Shown one piece after another: positions 42,909 through 53,679 of a stretch of DNA of 64,000 nucleotides (position 1 is its first letter; the number at the start of each line of letters is the position of its first letter). The stretch is taken from positions 55,942,291-56,006,290 of the forward strand of contig OX419755.1 of NCBI GenBank assembly GCA_948567375.1. Direction: 5' to 3'. The position numbers and the translations under genes are program-made. Below the pieces are notes generated by a model, which was given only the letters and a program-made list of their open reading frames with translations, searched no databases and was not told the origin of the DNA. This DNA is from Lunularia cruciata. Its lineage: Eukaryota; Streptophyta; Marchantiopsida; Lunulariales; Lunulariaceae.

Positions 42909-43577
42909 TGTGACAACCCGGCAAATATCACTTTTGCGGTAATCGGGTAAGTAAAGTTCTTTCCCACAGAGATACAAGTCAGAAATGTCCAGATACAAAG
43001 CAAAGTAACAATTTTAGTTCTTCTTGAGTTCTTCTTTAGTCTCTCAGGTAGAAACCACACCCAGAAGAGAGTAACAAGCACTGACTCGCAGTCTTGTCAC
43101 AACTTAACACTTCTTAATCACAACTCCATCAAATATTTCCAAACAATCTTGATTGTGATGATTCAGGCTCTCCCAAAAATGGCACTTCACTGCAAAACGA
43201 CTTTGCCTCAAAATTGTGTTCCACCCCTCCACTGAAGGCACAACTTCCTCAATCAAAATTGCTTCACATCAACTTCGTACTGCACTCCCAAATGCAGAAT
43301 ACTACCAACACTACAATTCCTCTCAGATCTGTCAAGGCATTGCTTCGATTGCACTTCACTCAGGATCAAACATACAAAATGAAGATCAAGGCTGTGGAAT
43401 CCAACATCCAACAAGCACTCTGACTTGCACTTTGAATTTCTCCAAACATTTACAAACACAATTGCAAAATTGATACTCGGAATCAAGCTCAAGCGACGAG
43501 CATTGCTTCACAACACTTCGCTTTATCTATTCTCAAAAATAATGAGCACTAAACAACATTTTCCTGCGAATGCCACT

Positions 43578-43585
43578 CTTAAATA
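43578..43585 (-). promoter_or_regulatory. TATA-like box P2, F1 copy e
   Basis: TATTTAAG on the minus strand, same place as in the other F1 LTRs. Confidence 0.55.
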
Positions 43586-43698
43586 GTGAAGCAATCGACA
43601 GTTCTAACAACTATACCGTTCTACAACTTTTCTAACCTATAGATCCGAAATAACAATGCACCTCTTCATATCTGCCCCTTCAAATCTCAAATTGGTTA

Positions 43699-46272
43699 CT
43701 AATCCGATCCGATGTCTACTTCTTCCTTGGCTTTCAAACCCAAACCCGAAGTAACTTTACTTCCTAATATTCTTTCCTCGGGTTTCACATCTCCTACATC
43801 TTCTACCATATCCAGCAATTCTCTTTCCTGATCTGAAATTGCACTAGTGGGTAATCTATCTAACTCTTCATCCTTTGACCCACTCTTCTCTAATGTCTCT
43901 GAGGGCAACTCCAAAGACATTTGGATTCCTATGTTATCTACTTCGGGTTTTGCCTTAACATCCTGCCAAAGCTTTTCTAACTCTATTTTCACTAAGTCTA
44001 ATCTAATTGAAATGTTATCCTCTACCTCTAAAATCTTTCTGTCTACACGAGTTTTGAGACTAATTAACAAGGCATTCAAATCAGTGTCCTTTGTTTGTCT
44101 TCGCCTTGTCTCCTGCACCAACAACTTCAACTTGTGCAGTCGCGCTTCTTCAATTCGAACGCTAGCTTCTGTACTTAACATTGCATTCACTCTGAGGACT
44201 ATCTCCTTCAATGGCTCCAATCTTGTCTTTCATTTTTGTTCCTGATCTGCAAGCCATTCCTCTCTGTACATTGCCAACTCTTCTTCAAACTCGGCCTTCA
44301 CCGCCTCCTTCTCTTTCTCCTTCTGTATGATTTTCTCTTCCTAATTACGAAGTAACTCTCGTAATCTCTCTTCTTCTCTATACCACACAGACAACTCTCT
44401 TTGCCAGAGCTGCTTCTTCTCCTCCATACTCTCCATCACTTGATCGAGCTCTTGGTCCTTTGATGCTACCCTCGGCATAGCATGGATAAGCTCTACTCTT
44501 GAATCAGCAAATTGCTGCTTCAAGATTTCGTGCTCCGCTACCTATCTCTCCCTTGCAATGTCACTCTTCCTCGCAAGATCCTCTTGATAACTCACTTCTC
44601 TCTTCAAGTCTTCGATTACCTAACTTCTCTCTACTGCTTCCGCTCGCAGTACTTCTCTCTCTTCCTCACCTCGGGTTACACTCTTCTTCAACTCCGAGTT
44701 CTTTTCTTCTAATCTTGATAAGACCTGCAAAATAGTCTTTACCTCTGGACAAGTAGATTGCATCTCCTTCTTCTTCTGTTCCAACTTCACCAACAACAGG
44801 CACACTACTTCTTGCAGGTAATCTACTCCATTACTGGCAACTTCTTCCTCCCACAGAGTGGTCTCTCTTCTCTCTTTGTGTTCTCCCAATACTTGCCTTC
44901 TTCTCTGGAGTCTTCGTATCGGAATCGACGCCTCACTACTCGAGCTTTCTTCTACCTCTTCCTTCACTCTACTCGGCCCCGCTTCACACTTCACCTTACG
45001 TCTCGAGTGAACTCCTCGCTGTACTACAATCTTCTTCTCCTCTAGCACCGGTACTTCGTCTTCCAGTGCCGCATTGTCTTTGGCTTCTACTTCGGCTTGC
45101 ACTTCTTCTTCGTATTCTTTAGCCGCTGGTGCTGAGGTCATTTCTCCACTGTCTTCACTATCACTGCTAGTATCTCCACTCTGCAGTGTCATCTCAGGTT
45201 CCTCCTCACATTCCGAGTCCTCCATCTTGAGCTCGGCTTTGCCTTCTGAGTCTTCATCTTCCGACTCAATCACCACCATCCCTCGCCTTGGGTTATTTTT
45301 CTGCATCTTTCGGGGTTTCTTGTTTTCTTTGGCTTCTGCTTGCCGAGTTCTCTTCTTTGTCGGGGTACTTACCACAACCTCCACATTTTTCCCTGTCTTT
45401 GCATAGTAGTCGTCCGTGCTCCGGATTTGGAGAATGTATTGCTGCTCCTCCGTGTCGACTTCTCTTCTCAAGTTAGGATGGAAATGAGACACCATTCTAT
45501 TGCGCTCCGCCAAATTGAGCAAATTCAACCCGAGGTAGAAATGTGCTGCAAATGGTACGATGTAGTGTGGAGGCGACTTATCCCGCAGATTCCACACCAT
45601 CTGCCTTGTTCTCCTGTGAAAACACCTTGCCCAATTGATCGGTTCTCTTGCAAATAACTTGTGAAAGAACACCGCTTGGTGCTTCATCACATAAGTGGTT
45701 CTCTCCGGCTTCAGGATGGCCATTAGTGCACTCACAATTCCTCTTCTCACAGGGTCTTTGTAGCTCTCAACTTTTTACCCATTCTTTGTTCTCTTCGACA
45801 AGAAGGCATCTCTCACCTCCTGCGTTTCTTGGGCTATCTCTCCTTTCCCCAAGAACGTGGCTCCTTGCTCCAAACCCGCCTCCTTCCCGAGTACGAGTCT
45901 CCAATCCGACTCTGTCCAGCAAGCCGGATTTCCTCTCTTCCCTTCTTCCTTGGGCCCATCAAGACACTTACTCTCGATGATTTTTGTCATGAATCCTGGA
46001 AAACTTACATTCTAGTTCCATGCCAGAAAGGTGATCCAAAGTTGGCTCAAGACTTTGATCCTTGCTACTACATCTAATCTCCAAATCGCATGATTTCTCA
46101 TTACAAATTCAGAGTTTTTCTTCCCTCCTCCCATCTCTTCTGCTTTCTTACTGTCTCTTGATTTCTCTCTCGCGACTTCTCCCTTGCGCACTTACCCGAG
46201 TACAACTCTATTTCCCTTTCCCCGATCACCTGCAAGACAACTTCTCAATGGCAAAGGAAAATTGCTCGACAT
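43699..46272 (-). pseudogene. U3-encoded 858-codon coiled-coil ORF, F1 copy e
   Basis: From ATG 46272 to stop 43699 is again exactly 2,574 nt, in one phase. The best part is 45750-44620, open for 376 codons across the N-terminal block, the KKRTR basic cluster, the acidic linker and the first part of the coiled coil. This shows that the stop near 6107 in the full-length element is a mutation, because here the codon is CAG. Stops lie near 46013, 45775, 44620, 44550 and 44340, mostly at Gln or Ser codons one C-to-T or C-to-A type step from TAG. The last segment 44220-43699 is open for 173 codons and ends in the acidic tail. No family recognised. Confidence 0.82.
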
Positions 46273-46685
46273 TTTGTCGTTGCAATTTTGATATTTATAG
46301 AGTTGCACTTCTTCGTCTTCCGTCGCTTTGAGTTTCTACCAAGAAATCATACCTCCTGCCTGCACCTGTCACTGTCAATCAACCTTCGCGCGTATGAGCC
46401 GCCAGTTTTGAAACAGCCCCTTCTTGAATTTCTCACCCTGACGAAAGGTTGTTAGATTGTCTTCGCCTCGGGTTGAGCTCCCCCCAATCCGAAGACAATT
46501 CACTTTTTATTGTATGCTGACACGGCATTTTTGAGTACTTTGCCTTATGACCCGAAGTCACTTTACTTTGGGTTTCATCCCAAGACAATTTTCTTTGCCT
46601 TCTTCGGCCATACAGGCGCAATCTGACTTCTCTATACACTTCTTCTCCTTTATTTTGAAAAAAAACAAAAAAGGTGGGCACCACA

Positions 46686-46690
46686 TGTGT
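46686..46690. repeat. Target duplication TGTGT (right) of F1 copy e
   Basis: Identical to 42904-42908. Confidence 0.93.
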
Positions 46691-46837
46691 TACATCCTTC
46701 TAGATATCATCATCCCAAGTTTCACCTTTAGATCATATCCCTAGCTATTGATTCTAAAGTTTCCAAGCATGTTTTGATTTTTTGCCTCTTAGGAGAAGTA
46801 TTCTTTTGGTGATACCTTTGTCTGGTCTATTAAGTCT
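46691..46837. mobile_element. F4 solo LTR, copy b, part 2
   Basis: Continues the first F4 subrepeat ('acatccttctagat', 'tatccctagctattg') and enters the second ('cttttggtgatacc', 'tctggtctattaagtct'). It is cut at 46837 by F2 copy B. Confidence 0.85.
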
Positions 46838-47505
46838 TGTAACACCCATCTGTGCATGTGTGTGGTATTATGATAGTTAGCTTAGTATTACAAATACTTG
46901 AGAGATATTATCTATATAGAGATAAAGGATGATTCTACATTAGTCATGATTAGCTAAAGTTAGTCATATCTAAGTTAGTGTGGACCTTACTTTAGAAGAA
47001 GTGGAAAAGATGAGCACCACTATTTTGGATTTTGGTATGTTGACTTGGTATTATTCCTAGGTGTTTGGCTTTGAGGAAAGAGTTGAGAACTCTTGGGCCC
47101 GTAAGCCTTTTTGTTTTGGATTCTTCTATAGTCCAAGGATAGCCCATGTGGAGGAATCTTTGACTTAATGGTTGAGTCAAGATAAAATCACATGCTTAGT
47201 AGAATATACCCATGTGGATGGATATTCTTTTATATTTTTTGACTTTACTTGACTCAACCATTAAGTAACTTTAGTTAATAACTATTTCACAAGTATATAA
47301 ACAAGAGGTGATGAGGTACTCATCATCCTTTCATTTGCAATTATCTCTCTCTCATTGAGTTCTCTAATGAGCAATGGCTTGAGGCTTGGAGTGTTAGCCT
47401 TGGAGGAGTATGATGGAGTTGGGGTTCTGTACCTTCTTAGTCTATGGTGTGCTACCATAATAGCCATCAGAGGTTCATCCTGAGTGAGAGAGAAGCCGGC
47501 TCACA
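46838..47505 (+). repeat. F2 copy B 5' LTR
   Basis: 668 bp, TGTAACACCC...GCCGGCTCACA. Close to the 3' LTR apart from point differences and a gap of about 24 bp near 47255. A TATA-like AGTATATAAAC is at 47294-47304. Confidence 0.9.
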
Positions 47506-47509
47506 TTTT

Positions 47510-47526
47510 TGGTTCCATTGCCGGGA
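47510..47526 (+). other. F2 copy B primer binding site (altered)
   Basis: TGGTTCCATTGCCGGGA, four bases after the LTR. It resembles the tRNA-Asp type site (TGGCGCCGTTGCCGGGG) with changes at positions 4, 5 and 8 and at its last base. The changes fit C/G-to-T/A decay or a switch to another tRNA; position and the TGG start support the assignment. Confidence 0.7.
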
Positions 47527-48353
47527 CCTCTCTAGAAGGCAAGATAATGTTTTGCGTACAATTCTATTAGACAAAGGGAGGATATGAGAGCTCACTTGGA
47601 GAGAACTTTAGAGGAAGAGAGGGCTGAATTTATGGAAGAGAACTTGGACCCATTTGTATACCTTGTAGTTCATTATGATGCTTTTGAGGTGATTTTTGTA
47701 CACTTGAGAGGATTCGAAGAGATTGTGTGAGGTGGATTGCTGATTTTGGGGATTAAGGAGATTTTGGGCAAAATCTCAAGTTTGAGATCTGGACTTGAAA
47801 TTTCTACACATGATAACTTGGGTTATCTTTCAGTTAGCACACTCAAAATTATTGTGAAAGCTACTATGCACTCAAGGCTATAATTTTTGAAAGTTGATAG
47901 GGTAAAATGCTCCTACAACTGCATGCTCTTTGGAAGATTGTATAGAGTCTACCATTTCTTCAATTTTCAATGGATTTTTTTGAAAATTTCCAAGAAAATT
48001 CAGTGCATTGTATTCTACCTGCTGACTCAAAAATTAGAAAGAGATCATTCTTGCACAAAGAGTTCTGAGTTTTTAAAGTGAGGGGGGTGGTTTTTAGACC
48101 AAATCTGAAATATATGTGCTGAATAGAAAGGTTCCTAGGCCAAATGGATAAATAAAAAGATCTGAAATTTTACAAGGAGGGACGCTCTAGAGTTGTGACA
48201 AAGTCTGAAAAAATTCAAAAGACTGTAACATACCAGTTGAGAGATTTGAGTGACATTGTGAGGAAAGGTCAATTTTGTAGAGTTTAGATCTCATGCATGA
48301 GGAGTGTGAGATCCACAAAAGCATGTTTTAGTGTTTAGACTCATCTTGGGAAC

Positions 48354-48551
48354 ATGGAGGGTCACCAAGAGTGGAAATTGAGTCTATGCAAGGTTTCCCA
48401 AGGGTTTGAGGTGATTATAGGGATGGATTTGACAAAAAGGGAATTTAGAATAGAATTTGAAGAGAGTGTTGAGAGGATCCAAAAACCTACACCACTTGGA
48501 GGAAAGGGTGAGTCTAAGTGCTTTCTATGTGGAGAGAGGGAGATAAGGTAA
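48354..48551 (+). pseudogene. F2 copy B upstream CCHC ORF (truncated)
   Basis: 65 codons matching the first part of the ORF at 62893-63366. It ends where a small deletion removes the KGHKASSC part of the zinc knuckle and shifts the frame (CFLCGEREIR-stop). Downstream sequence to about 48800 still matches the rest of that ORF out of frame. Confidence 0.7.
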
Positions 48552-48869
48552 GTTCATGTCCATTGAATTTTGAGAGAAAGAGATTGAGGGAAAGGAGAGG
48601 CTTACTCGACTTGGATTTGTATGTTGGACCTTCTTCACCAAGATAGGGAGGGAGAAGATCAAAGACCAAGGAGTTGTGTGAGGTTTGTGGAGTGGAAGGA
48701 CTTCCAAAAGGACATGAGTGTAATGGAGTAAAAGCACTTTTGGAGAATTTGGTGAAAGATCTTGGAGAGGGTCTTAGTATAACTACATAAATACTATCAC
48801 CTTCATCAGCTAGTTCTCAAGATTAGTGATGGAGATAATCTTTCAACTTATAGATAAACTACTTGGAGA

Positions 48870-50285
48870 TACTCCTATGCCTACTAGGAGTATTTACACA
48901 AGCACTTGAACACCATCAACAAAAAATACTCCAAGGAAGAAATTGAAGATGGAAGACTTCTTGATATCAAAGCAACAATGGAACTACAATGTCTTGGAGG
49001 ATGTTGGTAGTCACAAAGTTAACATCACAATGGGCCAATTGATTGCTTTGAACCCTACCTTGAGAAAGGAGCTTAGATGTGGTTTGAGTTTTCAAACCAC
49101 CTCTAAGCTCCAATATCAATGGGAATAATGGATGCCAAATTAGCACCATGGGAGGCTTGTGAAGATGCCTCCAAGATTGATGTGAGAGTGAATGGTCACA
49201 ACATCAAGGATGCATTGGTTGATGGAATCAGCAGTGAATGCCATGTCAAAAAGGTTGATGACGAAGTAGAGTATGATACCCTCTAGACCTTCAACATTTG
49301 TGGTGAACATGGCAAACAAGCAAAAAGCTCAACCAGTAGGGGTGATGGATAAAGTGATAGTTTCTATTATGAGAGTTTAAAATCTCATGACTTTCCAAGT
49401 CTTGAAGGATTCAAGCTATGATTTTCTTCTTGGGAGGCCTTGGTTGAGAGCAGCACGTTTAACTGATCAATGGCACAAAGGGTACTTGAGGATTGAGCCA
49501 TCAAACCATAGAGTCACAATTTCTGTGCTTTACACCACCAACACTTCACATTCAAATACACCATCTTCTGATTATTAGGAATCAGATTCAGAAGAAGGAG
49601 CTTCATGTGTGGACACAAGCATGGAGGAGGAGACTTCCAAGGAGGAGGATGAATCTGAATCTTTTTCAGATGTGTATCCCTTGTGTGCTATGGGTTTTGC
49701 ATCTAAGCTAGAGGTTTTGAAGGACCCAAATAAATCACCATTGACACTTGAGGAGATAGAGAGGAGGTTATCTACCCTCAAGTATGGTCCAAATGTTACC
49801 AAGGAGGAGAGGGTGAGATTTGAGGAGATTTTCTACAAGTTCATCCACGTGTTTGCTTTTAGTTACAAGGATTTGAAGGAAGTCATCTTGGAGGAGCTCA
49901 AGATTGAGGTGGAGTCACATGCAAGACCAGTCCGCTACAAGCATCAACAACTCACCACATTCACCACACCTTGGGAAACTTACGCTTTCAAGGTCATGCC
50001 TTTTGGGGTTTGCAATGCTCCAGCCACATTCCAACGGTTCATGAACAAGGTATTTGAACCTTCCATTGGGAAATTTGTGGGAGACTTCATTGATGACTTT
50101 TGTGTCTATGGAAGCAAGGAGGAGCACTTTGAGCACCTAATCAAGGTCTTGCAACGCTTGGATGAGGCAAATGCATCACTCAACCTATAGAAGTGCATTT
50201 TTGGATGTGAATAAGGTCTACTTTTGGGGCACATCATCTCCAAGGATGGAAGAGCAATTGATTCTAAGAAAATGAGGAAAATCTC
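48870..50285 (+). pseudogene. F2 copy B protease and truncated RT
   Basis: Begins right after the gag deletion junction near 48870. Protease region near 49200-49580 is frameshifted but shows 'VLKDSSYDFLLGRPWLRAAR'. The open frame 49609-50190 (193 codons) contains 'LRRLSTLKYG'-type linker, 'HVFAFSYKDLKEVILEELKI', then 'ESHARPVRYKHQQLTTFTTP' where about 305 bp of RT (including the VDYRKLN and SFGDGYSGYNQI blocks) has been removed in frame. RT continues with 'MPFGVCNAPATFQRFMNKVF' and 'GDFIDDFCVYG'. Catalytically incomplete. Confidence 0.85.
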
Positions 50286-50900
50286 AAGCCTTCCATTCCC
50301 TTCAAGTGACAAAGTTACGATAATTCTTGGGGATGGTTGGGTTCTATAGGAGGTTCATCTTCTCTATTTCCAACAAGGCTTATGCATTGACTATCTACAT
50401 TAAGAAGGGTGTGGATTACATGGTGATTTTGGAAGACAAGGAGGCTCTCAAAGCTTGTGAGGAGCTCAAGCAATCCCTTGTTGTAACTCTAATTCTTGCT
50501 AAACCTCATTGGAGGAAGCCCTTCATCCTCTACACTGATCTTTTTAATGTAGCTATAGGATGCCCTCTTAGTCAATTAGACCAAGATGGGCATGATCATC
50601 CAATAGCTTATGCTAGTAGGTAGATGGTTTTAGCAAAAAAGAATTACTATCATAGAGAGAGAAGGGTTGGCAATGATCTTTGGTCTCAAGAAGTTTAGAC
50701 ACTACTTGATTGGAGGGAAAGCCACAATTGTCATGGATCACAAGGCTTTGAAGTACATCTTCAACAAGCCTAATTTGGAAGGGAGGCTAACAAGGTGGAT
50801 GGTACTCTTGTCTGAGTATGATTACACCATTGAGGATAGGCCAAGAAAGAAACGTGCAAATGCTGATTTGTTATCTAGGGCCTAGGATCATGATGGAGAT
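50286..50900 (+). pseudogene. F2 copy B RNase H
   Basis: 'MVGFYRRFIFSISNKAYALT', then 'FILYTDLFNVAIGCPLSQLD' (TDAS has become TDLF), 'MIFGLKKFRHYLIGGKATIV', 'MDHKALKYIFNKPNLEGRLT' and 'ANADLLSRA'. Frame breaks near 50300 and 50625-50660. Confidence 0.85.
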
Positions 50901-50906
50901 GAGCTA

Positions 50907-52240
50907 GTGGATGATTCCTTCCCAAATGAGGAGCTCATGACAATCCTAGTCACTCAAGAGGTTCCAATGGAGTATAAGGAGATTGTGGATTTTGTGACAA
51001 GAGGTAACTATCCAGAAGGGATGCATGCTAGGGAGAAGAAGGCCCTTGCAACAAGATCTAGACCTTACACAATGGTAGAGGATATTCTTTTTCATCAAGG
51101 AGCACATGGTCTACTCTGAAGAGCAGTGGGTAAGGAAGAGTCTATCCTACTTATCAAAGAGTTTCATGAAGGTTTAGTGTGTGGAGAACACTTTGCAAGA
51201 AAGGTGATTGCTTTCACAATTCTAGATGCATGTTACCATTGGAGAGCAATTTTCAAGGATTATCTTGATTATTGCAAAACTTGTCATGTTTGTCAAGATT
51301 TTGCTAGAAAGTCTACTTCCACTCCATTACTTAGATCAATTCCCCACTTCTCAATTTCATTGAGAAGTGGGGAATTGATTTTGTAGGTACTCTCAATAGA
51401 ACCCCAAGGAACAATTGGTATATTGTGGTAGTTACTAATTATCTTACCAATTGGGTTGAGGCTAGACCATTGAGGGACAAGAATGAAGATGAATTTGGGA
51501 GGTTTCTTTATGAATGAATTATCACTAGGTTTGGATGCCCTTTGGAGTTGGTTTTTTTATAGAAGAGGAGAGTTTACAAGAAGCATTACTACAGCCATGC
51601 TACAACATTTCTCTATCACACATAGAGTAATTACATCCTATAAGCCAAATTCAAATGGCTTGGTAGAGAAAACCAATCAGACCTTGTGTATGATATTGGC
51701 CAAAGATGCAGAAATGGAGGGGGCTAAAAATCATTGGGACATGAGGATTCATGCAGTTTTGTGGGAGTATAGGAGAACCATGAAGACTTCCATCGGATAT
51801 TCTCCATTTCAATTGGTATATGGTATTGAGTCTACCTTACCTATTCACTTTGATCTTCCTACCTTCCAAAGCATTCATAGGAGATTGAAGAAAGTACAAG
51901 GAGGTGATGCAAAGAAGTCAAGGAAGGATTAACTCATGGAATTGGAAGAGGTAAGAGAAGTTGCTATGGTTCAAGTGGAGCTAGCACAAAGGAAAAAAAA
52001 GGAGATCTATAAAAAGAGGCAAGGCAAGAAGGAGGTGGAGCCTTTCAAAGAAGGTGATTGGGTAATGTTGTTTGATTCTATTCAATTCAAGAGAGTGCAA
52101 AAGAAAATTCTGCCTAAGTACTTTGGACTTTTCATAATGGAGAAGGTATGGGGCAATTAAACCTATGATCTCAAGGAGTTAGGAGGAAGACACTTTGATA
52201 AGATTAACCATGATAAGTTGAAGATATATTATAGAAGGTA
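50907..52240 (+). pseudogene. F2 copy B integrase
   Basis: The HHCC domain is present (EFHEGLVCGEHF ... YCKTCHVCQ at 51150-51300). The first catalytic Asp (WGIDFVG in copy D) lies at the hairpin at 51335-51379, where local sequence was rewritten and the frame lost. Further on are 'NGLVEKTNQTLCMILAKDAE' with the catalytic Glu, 'YSPFQLVYGIESTLPIHFDL' and a GPY/F-like C-terminus ('GDWVMLFDSIQFKRVQKKIL', 'PKYFGLFIMEKV'). Confidence 0.85.
51335..51379. repeat. Perfect hairpin, 21-bp arms, 3-nt loop
   Basis: Arms 51335-51355 and 51359-51379 are exact reverse complements; the loop is TTC. In copy D the same site (58687-58733, minus) has only a 9-bp imperfect palindrome (ATCAATTCC...GGAATTGAT) around 'LLGPFEKW' coding sequence. 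The left arm here has replaced about 15 bp of coding sequence by the complement of the right arm. Confidence 0.92.
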
Positions 52241-52275
52241 GAGAGACCTTCACTTTGAGGACAAAGTGAAAACTT

Positions 52276-52289
52276 AGTGTGGGGGTAAA
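52276..52289 (+). other. F2 copy B polypurine tract
   Basis: AGTGTGGGGGTAAA directly before the 3' LTR at 52290. The same G-rich motif is found in copy D (57781-57793, minus). Confidence 0.85.
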
Positions 52290-52981
52290 TGTAACACCCA
52301 TTTATGCATGTGTGTGGTATTATGATATTAAGCTTAGTATTACAAATACTTGAGAGATATTATTTATATAGAGATAAAGGATGATTCTACATTAGTCATG
52401 ATTAGCTAAAGTTAGTCATAGCTAAGTTAGTGTGGAACTTACTTTAGAAGAAGTGGAAAAGATGAGCACCACTATTTTGGATTCTAGTATGTTGACTTGG
52501 TATTATTCCTAGGTGTTTGGCTTTGAGGAAAGAGTTGAGAACTCTTGGGCCTACAAGCCTTTTTGTTTTGGATTCTTCTATAGTCCAAGGATAGCCCATG
52601 TGAAGGAATCTTTGACTTAGTGGTTGAGTCAAGATAAAATCATATGCTTAGTGGAATATACCCTTGTGGATGGATATTCTTTTATATTTTTTGACTTTAC
52701 TTGACTTTTAGCTTAGTAACTTGAGTTTCTATGGTAAATAGTAACTTTAGTGAATAACTATTTCACAATTATATAAACAAGGGGTGATGAGGTACTCATT
52801 ATCCTTTCATTTGCAACTATCTCTCTCTCATTGAGTTCTCTAATGAGCAATGGCTTGAGTCTTGGAGTGTTAGCCTTGGAGGAGTATGATGGAGTTGGGG
52901 TTCTGTACCTTCTTAGTCCATGGTGTGCTACCATAATAGCTATCAGAGGTTCATCTTGAGTGAGAGACATGCCGGCTCACA
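52290..52981 (+). repeat. F2 copy B 3' LTR
   Basis: 692 bp, TGTAACACCC...GCCGGCTCACA, followed directly by F4 sequence (GTCCATCATG). Confidence 0.9.
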
Positions 52982-53062
52982 GTCCATCATGTATTAAATC
53001 CTTCCAGATGTTACCCAACCAAATTTCATCTCTAGATCACATGTCTAGCTATTTGTATTACA
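52982..53062. mobile_element. F4 solo LTR, copy b, part 3
   Basis: End of the second F4 subrepeat, 'gtccatcatgtat', 'ccttccagatgttacc', ending GTATTACA. Target duplicate CCTAC follows at 53063-53067. Confidence 0.85.
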
Positions 53063-53067
53063 CCTAC
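53063..53067. repeat. Target duplication CCTAC (right) of F4 copy b
   Basis: Identical to 42401-42405 across the nested insertions. Confidence 0.85.
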
Positions 53068-53679
53068 TTATATAAGAGAGCTTAGTCTACTATGGTGGGG
53101 TTGGTTGTTGATGAGTCTTCATGGGTCAATTGATAGTTTGTTTAGCAAAGATTAAGTGTTAACTAGCAAGGAGGAGGAATTAGCATGAAGAAAGAAACCT
53201 GTCACATAGTATTAGAATGTCCCTCATAGGGAAAATGATGACCCTTATGTTGTATGTGAGGCCCACAACCATGATATATAAAATCAAAATATCATTCCCC
53301 ATTGATGGCTCTCGAGTGCATATACTAGTGCTAGGGGATGATTATGCAACATGTATGATGTGGTACTATTGTTAATCCTTGACACCCTTGATCCCACTAT
53401 GGGATGTCACATAGTTCTCCCATAGTGCAAGGATGGATTAGTAGAGAGTGACAATGGAAGAGGTCAATGGGCTCACAAGGGTGATAGATCTATGAGCCAT
53501 CTCTTAGGTTAAGTGTCCCATAGCATCAATAAGTGCACTACATAAACCCTACCTACAATTCCTCCCTAAGCCCAAAAAAGTGCAAACCATATAAGTGTTG
53601 TCCCACAACTACTTTGTGCCATAGTAGTGCACATTAGCTAACTATGGGTTAGGTTATGCCTACCAATAGGAGATTATTC
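53068..53679. other. Unassigned spacer with a short hairpin
   Basis: No domain. A 10-bp perfect inverted repeat with a 13-nt loop lies at 53395-53404 / 53418-53427 (CACTATGGGA / TCCCATAGTG). A TATA-like TTATATAAG is at 53068-53076. Shares 'actatgggatgt' with 42125. Probably older repeat. Confidence 0.3.

Larger units (their letters stand above)
42909..46685 (-). mobile_element. F1 solo LTR, copy e
   Basis: 3,777 bp, ends TGTGACAACCC...GGGCACCACA, perfect target duplication TGTGT. It is less diverged than copies a and c, with many CpG sites retained. TATA-like box for genomic RNA at 43578-43585; upstream TATA region near 46295 (tttatagag). No internal element sequence beside it, so it is a recombined solo LTR. 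Confidence 0.95.
46838..52981 (+). mobile_element. F2 copy B, element with two LTRs, Gag-deleted
   Basis: 6,144 bp with LTRs 46838-47505 and 52290-52981, primer site and polypurine tract. The flanking F4 sequence is continuous when it is removed; flanks share GTC(T/C), a decayed target duplication. Order: leader, truncated upstream CCHC ORF, then a direct jump to the pre-protease segment (gag is missing), protease, RT with an internal deletion, RNase H, integrase. Against copy D it lacks about 1.1 kb of gag and about 0.3 kb of RT. If it moved in this state it needed proteins in trans. Confidence 0.92.
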
